Source of the DNA: Thermohalobaculum sp039030715
GTDB taxonomy: Bacteria; Pseudomonadota; Alphaproteobacteria; Rhodobacterales; Rhodobacteraceae
Length of the DNA: 55,182 nucleotides
Direction of reading: 5' to 3'
Assembly: GCA_039030715.1 (NCBI GenBank)
Contig: JBCCDU010000019.1
Coordinates: 1 to 55,182 of the forward strand
Shown: one piece after another, positions 1 to 8,255 of the stretch
Position numbering within the stretch: position 1 is the stretch's first letter
Layout: every line of letters begins with the position of its first letter
Notes under the pieces: generated by a model
Seen by the model: only the letters and a program-made list of their open reading frames with translations
The model's database searches: none
What the model was told of the DNA's origin: nothing
Position numbers and translations under genes: made by a program

Positions 1-219
1 AATCATCTCGAATATGACGACACGACACTCAAAGAGGAATACGACCGCGACATCGCGAAAGGCGACCCCATCGCGGTGCCGGTGAATTACTATCCAAAGG
101 ACGACCCCACCAAATCCCCCGAAAACCGCTGGCGCAGCCACGCGCATCTGTTATTCGGGAACTGGATCAATCAGATCTATCAGACGACGCCGTATGATCT
201 GCAGAAGATCGGGGCATGA
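1..219 (+). CDS. metA: Homoserine O-acyltransferase MetA, C-terminal fragment
   Basis: The reading frame is open from the first base and ends at TGA 217-219, giving the last 72 residues of a protein whose start lies outside the window. The tail contains NHLEYD, EEYDRD, the NYYPKDDP stretch and WRSHAHLLFGNWINQIYQ, which match the C-terminal part of MetA enzymes. MetA acylates the hydroxyl of L-homoserine in methionine biosynthesis in the cytoplasm. In alphaproteobacteria the donor may be acetyl-CoA rather than succinyl-CoA; the deciding active-site residue lies upstream of this fragment, so I do not choose. The gene is convergent with the soxB-like gene, and the GIY-YIG element sits between their stop codons. 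Confidence 0.88.
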   Translation, partial: NHLEYDDTTLKEEYDRDIAKGDPIAVPVNYYPKDDPTKSPENRWRSHAHLLFGNWINQIYQTTPYDLQKIGA

Positions 220-241
220 ATTTCTGCCCTATCCACAAAGC

Positions 242-278
242 GCTGTGATGTCCCGGACTTGATCCGGGACCTCTTGCT
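242..278 (+). repeat. Left arm of a perfect 37-bp inverted repeat flanking a GIY-YIG gene
   Basis: This stretch is the exact reverse complement of 581-617, with no mismatch over 37 bases. Each arm contains its own smaller palindrome, CCCGGA-CTTGA-TCCGGG, so it can also fold alone. The arms frame the GIY-YIG gene, giving a 376-bp unit. A further copy of the inner palindrome lies alone at 26982-27000, so the motif is dispersed in the genome. Confidence 0.95.
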
Positions 279-283
279 TGGGT

Positions 284-571
284 GTGACCTACTTCGTCTA
301 TATCCTCGTGTCCCGCTCCGGCAACGCGCTCTATGTCGGGACCACCAGTGATCTGCGCCGGCGTTTGCATCAGCACCAGGCCGGGCAAACCGGCGCGCAT
401 ACCGCGCGTTACAAGATCCGCAAGCTGGTCTATTTCGAGCTGCACGACGCAGCGGAGGCGGCGCTTCTCCGCGAGAAGAAAGTCAAACGCTGGCGACGGC
501 AGTGGAAGATCGACCTGATCGAGAGTGTCAATCCGGGCTGGCGAGATGTCTCGCACGATATCCCGCTCTGA
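284..571 (+). CDS. GIY-YIG nuclease superfamily protein
   Basis: This is a 95-residue single-domain protein. It begins TYFVYILVSR and continues NALYVGTTSDLRRRLHQH, the two beta strands and arginine-rich helix of a UPF0213/YhbQ-type GIY-YIG domain; a basic tail (EKKVKRWRRQWK) follows. Family members are metal-dependent DNA endonucleases, but this protein's substrate is unknown. I choose the GTG at 284 because it gives the usual family N-terminus; a TTG at 278 is in frame but lies inside the inverted repeat. No clear ribosome binding site is visible. The gene fills the space between the two arms of a perfect 37-bp inverted repeat, which suggests that gene and repeat travel together. Confidence 0.8.
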   Translation: MTYFVYILVSRSGNALYVGTTSDLRRRLHQHQAGQTGAHTARYKIRKLVYFELHDAAEAALLREKKVKRWRRQWKIDLIESVNPGWRDVSHDIPL

Positions 572-580
572 CACCCTGTG

Positions 581-617
581 AGCAAGAGGTCCCGGATCAA
601 GTCCGGGACATCACAGC
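581..617 (-). repeat. Right arm of the 37-bp inverted repeat
   Basis: Exact reverse complement of 242-278. It begins nine bases after the GIY-YIG stop codon and ends 20 bases before the soxB-like stop codon. Besides being a possible mobile-element end, it could act as a bidirectional hairpin between convergent transcripts; there is no T-run after it. Confidence 0.95.
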
Positions 618-637
618 CCCTGGCGGATGGGCTGTGC

Positions 638-1882
638 TTAATGCGCCACCGCCGCGGCCACGCTTTCGTCGATCATGCGGCCTTCGGTGAAGCGGTCGAG
701 GCCAAAGGGGCCTGCCACCGGGTCTTCACCCTTGGCGATCAGGCCCGCCGTGGCCCAACCCGAACCGGGGATCGCCTTGAACCCACCGGTGCCCCAGCCG
801 CAATTGATGAAGACGCCCTCGACCGGGGTGCGCGAGATGATCGGCGAGCGGTCGCCGGTCATGTCCACGATCCCGCCCCATTGGCGCAGCATCTTGAGGC
901 GGCTGATCATCGGGAAGGTTTCGGTCAGCGCCCGCACCGTTTCCTCGATATGCTGGAACGAGCCCCGCTGGGTGTAGTTGTTGAACCCGTCGGCCCCGCC
1001 GCCGATCACCATCTCGCCCTTGTCCGACTGGCTCATATAGCCATGGACCGTATTGGCCATCACCACGATGTCCATGCAGGGTTTGATCGGCTCGGAGACC
1101 AGCGCCTGCAGCGCCACGCTTTCCAGCGGCAGGCGGAAGCCCGCCATATCGGCCAGAACGCCGGAATGCCCGGCGACCACGATTCCCATCTTCTCGCACT
1201 GGATTGGCCCACGGCTGGTCTGCACGCCCATGATCTTGCCGTTCGAGGTGTCGATCCCCGTCACCTCGCATTTCTGCAGGATGTCCACACCCATCGAAGC
1301 GGCCGCGCGGGCATAGCCCCAGGCCACCGCATCGTGGCGCGCAGTGCCGCCCCGGGGCTGCCAGAGGCCGCCCAGCACCGGATAGCGCGGGCCCTTTATG
1401 TTGATGATCGGGCAAAGCTCCTCGACCCGCTCCGGCGTCACCATCTCGCTCTCGATCCCAGCCAGGCGATTGGCGTGAGAGGTGCGCTTCCAGGCGCGGA
1501 ACTCATGCTCGGTCTGCGCCAGCATCAGCACCCCGCGCGGGCTGAACATGATGTTGAAGTTGAGCTGCTGGCTCAGATCCTCGTAAAGCCCCCGCGCCAG
1601 TTCGAAAATCGCGGCGGAGGCCGGTTGCAGATAGTTCGAGCGGATGATCGTCGTATTGCGTCCGGTATTGCCGCCGCCCAGCCAGCCCTTTTCGACCACC
1701 GCCACATTGGTGATGCCGTGGTTCTTGGCGAGGTAATAGGCGGTCGCCAGACCATGCCCGCCCCCGCCGACGATGATGACGTCGTATTTCGACTTCGGCT
1801 CGGGATTGCCCCAGGCACGCTCCCACCCCTGGTGATAGCGCAAAGCCTCGCGGGCGACGGCAAACTCGGAATAGCGTTTCAT
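638..1882 (-). CDS. soxB: Sarcosine oxidase beta-subunit family FAD/FMN enzyme (SoxB-like), orphan
   Basis: The 414-residue protein has the length of the beta subunit of heterotetrameric sarcosine oxidase, which demethylates sarcosine to glycine and passes C1 units to tetrahydrofolate. The FAD-binding GGGGHG loop is at residues 39-44. A GGTARHDAVAW stretch near residue 183 matches the region carrying the histidine that binds FMN covalently in characterised enzymes. The C-terminus has WGGIVDMTGDRSPII and GWGTGGFKAIPGSG, both typical of the family. Start ATG has GGAGAG upstream. SoxB is normally followed by soxD, soxA and soxG; here the next gene downstream is the GIY-YIG element, so the other subunits must be elsewhere or absent. 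Confidence 0.85.
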   Translation of the reverse strand: MKRYSEFAVAREALRYHQGWERAWGNPEPKSKYDVIIVGGGGHGLATAYYLAKNHGITNVAVVEKGWLGGGNTGRNTTIIRSNYLQPASAAIFELARGLYEDLSQQLNFNIMFSPRGVLMLAQTEHEFRAWKRTSHANRLAGIESEMVTPERVEELCPIINIKGPRYPVLGGLWQPRGGTARHDAVAWGYARAAASMGVDILQKCEVTGIDTSNGKIMGVQTSRGPIQCEKMGIVVAGHSGVLADMAGFRLPLESVALQALVSEPIKPCMDIVVMANTVHGYMSQSDKGEMVIGGGADGFNNYTQRGSFQHIEETVRALTETFPMISRLKMLRQWGGIVDMTGDRSPIISRTPVEGVFINCGWGTGGFKAIPGSGWATAGLIAKGEDPVAGPFGLDRFTEGRMIDESVAAAVAH

Positions 1883-2081
1883 CGCGGCTCTCCTTGGACG
1901 ACCGAGGATGAACGACTAGAGCGCGCCGCGCAACCGTACTGCCTCAGCCGCGCCGTCCTGATGTCTGGGCGCGACCACCAGTCAACGCAGGTCTGGCCGA
2001 CCGCGCGGCACCATGAGACAATACCGCCATTGCCCGATGGGGCCGGGTTGATTACCTGAGGGGTGGAACAAGGGAGACTGC

Positions 2082-3608
2082 ATGATCACCTTTATCTTGG
2101 TCGCGGCACTCGCTGCCCTCGCGACTGGCGTTCTGATCGTTCTGCCGATGCTGCGCGGCAGCGGCGATGCGCCGGTGCGCGAGACGCTGGATGCCGCCCT
2201 CTATCGCGATCAGCTTGCCGAAGTGGACCGCGACCTGGACCGCGGCACGATCAATGCGGCGGAAGCCGAAGGGGCCCGGGCCGAAATCTCGCGCCGCCTG
2301 CTGGCGGCCTCGGCCAAGATCGAGCGGGGCCAGGTGATATCGACGGGCCCCCGGATGAGTTCCGGCCTGGTCGCCGGGCTCTCGCTGATCGCCGTGCCGA
2401 TGGTCGCGGCGGGGATCTATCTGGCCACGGGAGCGCCCGGTGCCCGCGACCTGCCTTTTGCCGAGCGCAGCGGGGCGGAACCAGCGCAAGTACAGACCGC
2501 CGCCGGAAGGCCGAACCAGGTCCAGGCCGAGGCGACGCAACCGGCCCGCGCCGCGCCCGATACTGATCCCGAATACGCCGAACTGATCGAGCGGCTCGAG
2601 GCCCGGATCGCCGCCAACCCGAACGACACCCAGGGGCTGCGCCTGCTCGCCAGCGGTTTGATGCGGCTGGAACGCTTCGGCGATGCGTGGCGCGTCAATG
2701 ACCGCCTGATTGGGCTGCTCGGCGCCGCGGCAGAAGCCGAGCTTTACGCGAATATGGCCGAGGGCATGGTGCTGGCCGCTGGTGGCTATGTCTCGCCAGA
2801 AGCGGAACAGGCGCTTGGCCTCGCGCTGGAGCGCAATCCCCGGCTGCATGTCGCGCGCTACTATGCCGGTCTGTCGCTGGCCCAGAATGGCCTGATCCCC
2901 GAGGCGATCCGTGTCTGGGAGGAACTGCGCGCCGAAGCGCCGCCGGACGCCCCCTGGCGCCCCTGGCTGGACCAGATGCTGGCCCAGGCCACGGAAATGC
3001 GCGACCGAGGAATGCCCAACCCGCCCGGCGGACCGGACGAGGAGGCCATCGCCGCCGCCGAAGCGATGAGCCCCGACGAGCGCATGGAAATGATCATGGG
3101 CATGGTCCAGGGGCTGGAGGAACGCCTGCTGACAGAAGGCGGCACGGCGGAGAAATGGAACCAGCTCCTCAACTCCTATATGCAGCTTCAGCGCGTCGAT
3201 GACGCAAAGCGCGTGGTCGGTCTGGCCCGCGAACGCCTCAGCGGCGGCGCGCTCGCGACAGTGGAGGCCGAAGTCGCCCGGCTGGGCCTTACCGAGGGAG
3301 GCACTCCCGGCATCCCAGACACCACTGCCCTGCCCGGTCCAACCGATCAGGATGTCGCCGCCGCCGCCGAAATGGCGCCGGAAGATCGTCAGGCGATGAT
3401 CCGCTCGATGGTCGACACCCTCGCCGCGCGGCTCGAAGCCGATGGCGGCACCGCCGAGGAATGGTATCGTCTGATGCGCTCCAATGTCGTCCTCGGCGAG
3501 ATGGAGCGGGCGCTCGAAGTCTATGAGAAATCGCAGGCAGAGCTTTCCGGCCAGGACGCGGGCTTCGTGCGCGAGCAGGCCCTGGTGCTGGGCGTCATCA
3601 CCCAATGA
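2082..3608 (+). CDS. ccmI: Cytochrome c biogenesis protein CcmI (CycH)
   Basis: CcmI is the apocytochrome-binding part of the haem lyase of system I cytochrome c maturation; its C-terminal TPR domain faces the periplasm and hands apocytochrome to CcmF/CcmH. The 508-residue protein begins with a membrane helix (about 1-22), then the family signature LYRDQLAEVDRDLDRG with a cytoplasmic loop, then a second helix (about 92-118). The rest is TPR-like and contains two repeated M(A/S)PxxRxxMI(R/M)xMV modules near residues 328-345 and 428-445. An AGGGAGACTGC site precedes ATG. The other ccm genes of the window lie 22 kb away at 24.5-28.3 kb. The stop overlaps the ruvX start by four bases, implying co-transcription with ruvX and the DUF1289 gene. 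Confidence 0.9.
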   Translation: MITFILVAALAALATGVLIVLPMLRGSGDAPVRETLDAALYRDQLAEVDRDLDRGTINAAEAEGARAEISRRLLAASAKIERGQVISTGPRMSSGLVAGLSLIAVPMVAAGIYLATGAPGARDLPFAERSGAEPAQVQTAAGRPNQVQAEATQPARAAPDTDPEYAELIERLEARIAANPNDTQGLRLLASGLMRLERFGDAWRVNDRLIGLLGAAAEAELYANMAEGMVLAAGGYVSPEAEQALGLALERNPRLHVARYYAGLSLAQNGLIPEAIRVWEELRAEAPPDAPWRPWLDQMLAQATEMRDRGMPNPPGGPDEEAIAAAEAMSPDERMEMIMGMVQGLEERLLTEGGTAEKWNQLLNSYMQLQRVDDAKRVVGLARERLSGGALATVEAEVARLGLTEGGTPGIPDTTALPGPTDQDVAAAAEMAPEDRQAMIRSMVDTLAARLEADGGTAEEWYRLMRSNVVLGEMERALEVYEKSQAELSGQDAGFVREQALVLGVITQ

Positions 3609-4090
3609 CCCAGGTTCAGATCCAGGGTGAGGTCGACATCTTCGCCGGGGGATACGGACCCCTGGTGGGTCTGGATCTGGGCACCAAGACTATCGGAGTC
3701 GCCGTCTCGGACGGGCTGCGCATGACGGCCACGGCGCTGGAAACCATCAGGCGTAAGAAATTCACCCCGGACGCCGCCCGGATCGCCGAGATCGCGGCGG
3801 ATCGCGGCGCCGTGGGCCTGGTTCTGGGTCTACCCAGGAACATGGACGGCACGGAAGGTCCACGCTGCCAGGCGACCCGCGCCTTCGCACGCAATTATCA
3901 GGGCCTCCACAACATGCCGATCGCCTTCTGGGACGAACGCCTGTCGACCGTCGCCGCCGAACGCGCCCTGCTGGAAGCGGATTCCTCGCGAAAACGCCGC
4001 GCCGAGGTGATCGACAAGCTGGCCGCGGCCTATATTCTGCAGGGCGCGCTGGATCGGCTGGCGCAGATCGCCCGGGGATCGGACCGATGA
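3605..4090 (+). CDS. ruvX: RuvX/YqgF-type RNase H-fold nuclease
   Basis: This 161-residue protein has GLDLGTKTIGVAVSD (first catalytic Asp), GLVLGLPRNMDGTEG, and WDERLSTVAAE (catalytic Glu), the three RNase H-fold motifs of YqgF. Family members are described as Holliday junction resolvase-like, and in E. coli YqgF takes part in processing the 5' end of pre-16S rRNA; I cannot decide the role here. The N-terminus carries about 18 extra residues before the first strand, a common alphaproteobacterial extension. Its ATG overlaps the ccmI stop (ATGA) and its stop overlaps the next gene's start, so the three genes are translationally coupled. Confidence 0.9.
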   Translation: MTQVQIQGEVDIFAGGYGPLVGLDLGTKTIGVAVSDGLRMTATALETIRRKKFTPDAARIAEIAADRGAVGLVLGLPRNMDGTEGPRCQATRAFARNYQGLHNMPIAFWDERLSTVAAERALLEADSSRKRRAEVIDKLAAAYILQGALDRLAQIARGSDR

Positions 4091-4344
4091 CCGACAGCAG
4101 AGACAGATCCGGCGCCGAGACCGTCTGGCAGCGCGACGAGATCCAAAGCCCCTGCGTGCAGGTCTGCGTGATCCATCCCGAGGCCCGCATCTGCATCGGC
4201 TGTCACCGCACGGGCGACGAGATCGCGCGTTGGAGCCGGATGACGGCGGACGAACGCCGCGACCTGATGGCCGAACTCCCCGGACGCGAAGGCCAGCTCG
4301 CTCGCAGACGCGGCGGGCGCGGGCGCAACTCGCGTCAGGGGTGA
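4087..4344 (+). CDS. DUF1289 small Cys-motif protein
   Basis: The 85-residue protein has the DUF1289 pattern SPCVQVCVIHP followed by CIGCHRTGDEIARWSRM and DERR. The four cysteines, two CX3C/CX2C pairs, suggest a metal-binding knuckle. The function of the family is unknown; it is often found beside housekeeping genes in proteobacteria. The last 20 residues are Arg/Gly-rich and probably disordered. It overlaps ruvX by four bases and is the last gene of the ccmI operon. Confidence 0.85.
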   Translation: MTDSRDRSGAETVWQRDEIQSPCVQVCVIHPEARICIGCHRTGDEIARWSRMTADERRDLMAELPGREGQLARRRGGRGRNSRQG

Positions 4345-4509
4345 TGCGCACCAGCGCCCACAACTGCTTCATTTTCCATCCGCTATCCGTTGTTTTGTGG
4401 ACTAAAAACAAATAGCGGCCATAATTCGCTGGTTGTATGCGCTAACGGCGGCGACGAGGGGATCGCGCGGCCAAGGTCTTAGATGTGCCGAGGTGCACGA
4501 GGGGCAGAC

Positions 4510-5268
4510 ATGATTTATTGGCCGGTTCTGATCGTCGGGCTTCTTGCGATTTCGTATCTTCTGGGCGGTCCTCCGACTGCGGAAATGCTGGAGCCGGGCG
4601 ATCCGACCCGCCTGGTCTATATGACCGTGCTGGGCGCGGGCGTTATCGTTGGAAGCGGGATCCGGATGCTGGTCTGGGGCGGTCGCAAGACGCTGGCCCA
4701 TGCTGCGGGTTGGGTGCTCTGCATGGGGACGATTGGCACGACCTTCGTTTTCGAGAACGAATTGAAGGTCTTGGGCGAACGCCTGCAGGGCGAGCTTGTG
4801 CCCTCGATGGCGGTGACCCGCGAAGGGGGCGAGGTCGAGCTTCGCCGCGCCTGGGATGGCCATTACCGCGCCGATGCGCTGGTCAATGGCAGCACGATCC
4901 GGCTGATGGTGGATACCGGCGCGTCGATGGTACTGATCCCCTACGAGCAAGCCTCGGATCTGGGCATCGACGTCAAGAAGCTGGAATATTCGATGCCGGT
5001 CACGACGGCCAATGGCCGCTCGACCGTTGCGCCGGTCCGGCTCGCCAGCGTGCGAATCGGCTCTATCGAGATCGCGAATGTCGGCGCCGCCGTGGCCCAT
5101 CCGGGCAGCTTGAAAAGCGGGCTGCTGGGGATGAGCTTCCTCGATCAATTGACCGAGACATCGTTCCAGGGCGACAAGCTCTATCTGCGTCAACGCGAGT
5201 TGCAGCGCAACTCGCGATTCAAGCAGATCCCGCTGGTCAAAACGGTTTCGGACCCGAACTCCGACTGA
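4510..5268 (+). CDS. Membrane-anchored clan AA (retropepsin-like) aspartic protease, TIGR02281 type
   Basis: This 252-residue protein starts with two or three membrane helices (residues about 2-20, 38-55 and 62-80). A periplasmic-type single aspartic protease domain follows. The catalytic signature is LMVDTGASMVLIP near residues 134-146, and the second conserved element is GLLGMSFL near residue 209. Retropepsin-like enzymes act as dimers because each chain gives one Asp. The substrate is not predictable. I use the ATG at 4510, preceded by GAGGGGC, rather than the in-frame ATG at 4483, because the membrane segment begins at once after it. Confidence 0.82.
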   Translation: MIYWPVLIVGLLAISYLLGGPPTAEMLEPGDPTRLVYMTVLGAGVIVGSGIRMLVWGGRKTLAHAAGWVLCMGTIGTTFVFENELKVLGERLQGELVPSMAVTREGGEVELRRAWDGHYRADALVNGSTIRLMVDTGASMVLIPYEQASDLGIDVKKLEYSMPVTTANGRSTVAPVRLASVRIGSIEIANVGAAVAHPGSLKSGLLGMSFLDQLTETSFQGDKLYLRQRELQRNSRFKQIPLVKTVSDPNSD

Positions 5269-5303
5269 ACGCAAGGCTTGCGCGCAGGCGAGGTGGATAG
5301 CGA

Positions 5304-6104
5304 CTAGGCCATCTCCAACCACCAGTCAGGCGGCGATCCCGGGAAAGGGTCCGGCCGGAAATAGGCGATGATGCGCGGCGCCCAACCCCCGCCGACGCCC
5401 CAGGGCGCCATGCCATGCAGCGCCAGGCGATGCACCAGATAGGCCTCGCCCGGGCGGGCGTGAACCTCGACCCTGCGGCACATCCGAAAGACGTCGCGGC
5501 GCGCCTGGTGATAGATCTCGGTGATATCCTCTGCCTCCCAGTCATCGGGGGCCACGTCGCGAAACCGCAGACGAAAGGCAGCGCGGACAACCTCGTGAGA
5601 GCCCTCCCACACCACCATCGGCGACGCATCGGGCGGGGTTTCCAGCAGCGGGATGCCCAGCACAAAGCCATGCATCTCGCCCAGCCGCCGCCGGCGCTTC
5701 TCGTCGCGCAGCAGGCCATCGACATGCGCTGCGTCGCGCTGCTGGCGAAAGCGGAAATTCGCCTCGCTCTCGTTCACATCGGGCTGGGGATAGCCCGGCA
5801 TGCAGACCGAGATCTGCGCCCGGTCCAGCGCCACGCTCTCCACCCCCATCGAGGCCGCAGCCGCCTCCATCACCGCCCCGCGCAGCGCCGGCACGCGCCA
5901 GGGGACCGAGCCATCATAGGCGTTGGGAAAGACATTGACCCCGGCGAACCAGGTGTCGCCGCAGCGCAGCCACTGATCGCGGGAATGGGGATCAGACAGG
6001 ATCTCCTCGGCCACCGGGCGCGCGGCAATCGACCATTGCGCGACACCGGGATCGGTGCCGAACTTCACCCAGCCGCGCTGGTTGAGAAGGTCGAGCTCCT
6101 TCAT
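5304..6104 (-). CDS. PhyH-like Fe(II)/2-oxoglutarate-type dioxygenase
   Basis: The 266-residue protein shows the double-stranded beta-helix metal motif of phytanoyl-CoA dioxygenase-like proteins. AAHVDGLL supplies HxD, LVHRLALHGMAPW supplies the distal His, and APRIIAYFRP supplies the Arg expected to bind 2-oxoglutarate. Such enzymes hydroxylate small molecules; the substrate is unknown. The start codon overlaps the end of dusA (ATGA), so it is co-translated with a tRNA-modifying enzyme. No functional link is evident. Confidence 0.72.
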   Translation of the reverse strand: MKELDLLNQRGWVKFGTDPGVAQWSIAARPVAEEILSDPHSRDQWLRCGDTWFAGVNVFPNAYDGSVPWRVPALRGAVMEAAAASMGVESVALDRAQISVCMPGYPQPDVNESEANFRFRQQRDAAHVDGLLRDEKRRRRLGEMHGFVLGIPLLETPPDASPMVVWEGSHEVVRAAFRLRFRDVAPDDWEAEDITEIYHQARRDVFRMCRRVEVHARPGEAYLVHRLALHGMAPWGVGGGWAPRIIAYFRPDPFPGSPPDWWLEMA

Positions 6105-7105
6105 TCCGCCGCAGTCCTTGCGGGCGAGACCGAGAGCAGCGCCCGCTCGATCAAGTCGATCCCGGCGCCGGGTTTATGCGCACCATCGGACAGCACACGC
6201 CGCCAGGCCCGCGCGCCGGGGCGCCCATTGAAGGCCCCCAGCATATGCCGGGTGATCTGGCCCAGCCTGGTGCCACGCGTAAGCTGCGCCTCGATATAGG
6301 GATACATCGCGCGCACCGCGTCCTCCGCCGCCACGGGGGCGATCTCGCGCCCGGTGATCAGCGCATCCGCCGGGCCCAGGATCCCCGCCGGGTCGTGATA
6401 GGCCGCGCGCCCGATCATCACACCGTCGAACTCGGCCATATGGCGCGCCGCGTCCTCCGCCGTTGCGATGCCACCGTTGAGGGCGATGCTCAGATGCGGT
6501 CGCTCGGCCCGGACCCGGCGCACCAGGTCGTAGTCCAAGGGCGGGATGGTGCGGTTCTCCTTGGGGCTCAGCCCCTCCAGCCAGGCCATCCGGGCGTGGA
6601 TCGCGAAATGGCGCACGCCCCGCGCCGCCACCCGATCGACGAAATCGGGCAGAACCTGCGCCGGGATCTGATCGTCCACACCGATGCGGCATTTGACGGT
6701 GATCTGCGGGCCGTCGACCCCCGCGGCATCGATCATCGCCGCCACGCAATCGCCCACCAGATCGGGCTCGCGCATCAGGCAGGCACCAAACGCCCCCGAT
6801 TGCACCCGATCCGACGGACAGCCGACATTCAGGTTGATCTCGACGAACCCAAACGGCAGCGCCCGGCGCACCGCTTCGGCCAGCATGTCAGGGGCGGACC
6901 CGCCCAATTGCAGCGCCACCGGATGCTCCGCCGCATCATGCGCATAGAGCCAGTCCGCATCTCCCAGCACAACGCCGGAGGCGGTCAGCATCTCGGTATA
7001 AAGCAATGCATGAGCCGAGAATTGCCGATGGAACATCCGGCAATGGCGGTCGGTCCAATCCATCATGGGCGCGACCGAAAATCTATGCAGTGGATCTTTC
7101 GCCAT
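6101..7105 (-). CDS. dusA: tRNA-dihydrouridine(20/20a) synthase DusA
   Basis: DusA reduces uridine 20/20a in the tRNA D-loop with FMN and NADPH. The 334-residue protein has the usual length. Visible motifs are VAPMMDWTDRHCRMF near the N-terminus, MLTASGVVLGD with the DusA-specific loop, NLNVGCPSDRVQSGAFG containing the catalytic Cys, and the phosphate-binding NGGIATAEDA and VMIGRAAYHDP. It overlaps the dioxygenase gene by four bases and is the first gene of that pair. A 297-bp gap separates it from the divergent DUF547 gene; I see no gene there, only presumed back-to-back promoters. Confidence 0.92.
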   Translation of the reverse strand: MAKDPLHRFSVAPMMDWTDRHCRMFHRQFSAHALLYTEMLTASGVVLGDADWLYAHDAAEHPVALQLGGSAPDMLAEAVRRALPFGFVEINLNVGCPSDRVQSGAFGACLMREPDLVGDCVAAMIDAAGVDGPQITVKCRIGVDDQIPAQVLPDFVDRVAARGVRHFAIHARMAWLEGLSPKENRTIPPLDYDLVRRVRAERPHLSIALNGGIATAEDAARHMAEFDGVMIGRAAYHDPAGILGPADALITGREIAPVAAEDAVRAMYPYIEAQLTRGTRLGQITRHMLGAFNGRPGARAWRRVLSDGAHKPGAGIDLIERALLSVSPARTAAE

Positions 7106-7402
7106 CGTCCGTCTTCAAACCACTCCGGGTCCCTTTGGGCCCCGTTCGAGCCCCTCTTGGACCAATGCTATTACGCCATCATACGCGATCCGGTTCCGAT
7201 CCGGCGACTGGATGCGGCGGATCGGCGGTATCCTGGGGCGATGCCGCGCCGATATACCCCGCGGATCCCCAACCGGTCGATCTTGCCGCTCTATACGGGA
7301 AAAGCCACGCCTCTCACAACCCAGTGTGCAGGTGTGAGATGCGAATGCGCCGCCGCGCCCTATCTCTCTATCAGACCCGATCAGCCAACAGGATTCCGCA
7401 CC

Positions 7403-8236
7403 GTGATACGCCGCTTTCTGATCTCCGCCCTGATGTTCGTCATCGCCGCAAGCCCCGCAGCCGCCAGTTTGGAGCGTCTTTTCGCGCCGGACTCGGAATT
7501 GGAACACCAGATCTGGACCGAGCACAGCGCAGGTTCGACCCAGACCGTGGATCACAGCGCCTGGGACAGTTTCCTAGCGCAGTATCTGAGCGAGGGTGCG
7601 GACGGGATCAACCGCGTCGCCTATGGCAAGGTGACGGCGGCAGATGTGGCGGCGGTGGATGCCTATATCGCGACGCTCCAGGCTGTCGATCCCGTGGCCC
7701 TGAACCGGGCGGAGCAACTCGCCTATTGGATCAACCTCTATAACGCGCAGACGGTGGCGCTGATCCTCGCCAACCGGCCTGTCGAATCGATCCGCGACCT
7801 GGGCGAGGGTCTGTTCGCCGTCGGCCCCTGGGACAAGAAGCTGGTGACCGTAAAGGGGCGCGAGTTGAGCCTCAACGACATCGAACATGGCATCGTGCGC
7901 CCGGTCTTCAACGAGCCGCGCATCCACTACGCGCTGAACTGCGCCGCGCTGAGCTGTCCCGATCTGGGCAAGAAGGCCTATCGCGGGGCGACCCTGGACA
8001 AGACGCTGGCCGAGGCCGAGCGGTCCTATGTCAACGATCCGCGCGGCGTGCGGCTGGTGAACGGGCAGTTGGTGCTCAGCAGCATCTACAATTGGTTCCG
8101 CGAGGATTTTGGGGCGAACGAGGCGGCTGTCATCCAGCGCCTTTCGAAATATGCGACGGGCGATGCGAAAGCGGCCCTGGACGGGCGCAGCAAGGTGGAT
8201 GACTACGCCTATGACTGGTCGCTGAACGGAAGCTGA
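7403..8236 (+). CDS. Exported DUF547 protein
   Basis: The 277-residue protein starts with a Sec signal peptide: basic IRR, a hydrophobic stretch LISALMFVIAAS, and a likely cut after PAAAS. The mature part has the DUF547 signature: LAYWINLYNAQTVALIL, then NDIEHGIVRP, then HYALNCAALSCPDL with two conserved cysteines, and SSIYNWFREDFG. The family is found in bacteria and plants and has no established biochemistry; conserved Trp, Asn, His and Cys residues suggest a papain-like fold, which is an inference. I chose the GTG at 7403 because the signal peptide starts there. Confidence 0.82.
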   Translation: MIRRFLISALMFVIAASPAAASLERLFAPDSELEHQIWTEHSAGSTQTVDHSAWDSFLAQYLSEGADGINRVAYGKVTAADVAAVDAYIATLQAVDPVALNRAEQLAYWINLYNAQTVALILANRPVESIRDLGEGLFAVGPWDKKLVTVKGRELSLNDIEHGIVRPVFNEPRIHYALNCAALSCPDLGKKAYRGATLDKTLAEAERSYVNDPRGVRLVNGQLVLSSIYNWFREDFGANEAAVIQRLSKYATGDAKAALDGRSKVDDYAYDWSLNGS

Positions 8237-8255
8237 CCTGCAACCGGCTGGCGCG

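Noticed and set aside
578..2059. A 493-codon plus-strand frame opposite soxB
   Set aside because: The minus strand encodes a full sarcosine oxidase beta protein; the plus frame is rich in His/Arg/Asp without domain patterns.
6176..7402. Upstream extension of the DUF547 frame
   Set aside because: It lies antisense to dusA; a signal peptide begins exactly at GTG 7403.
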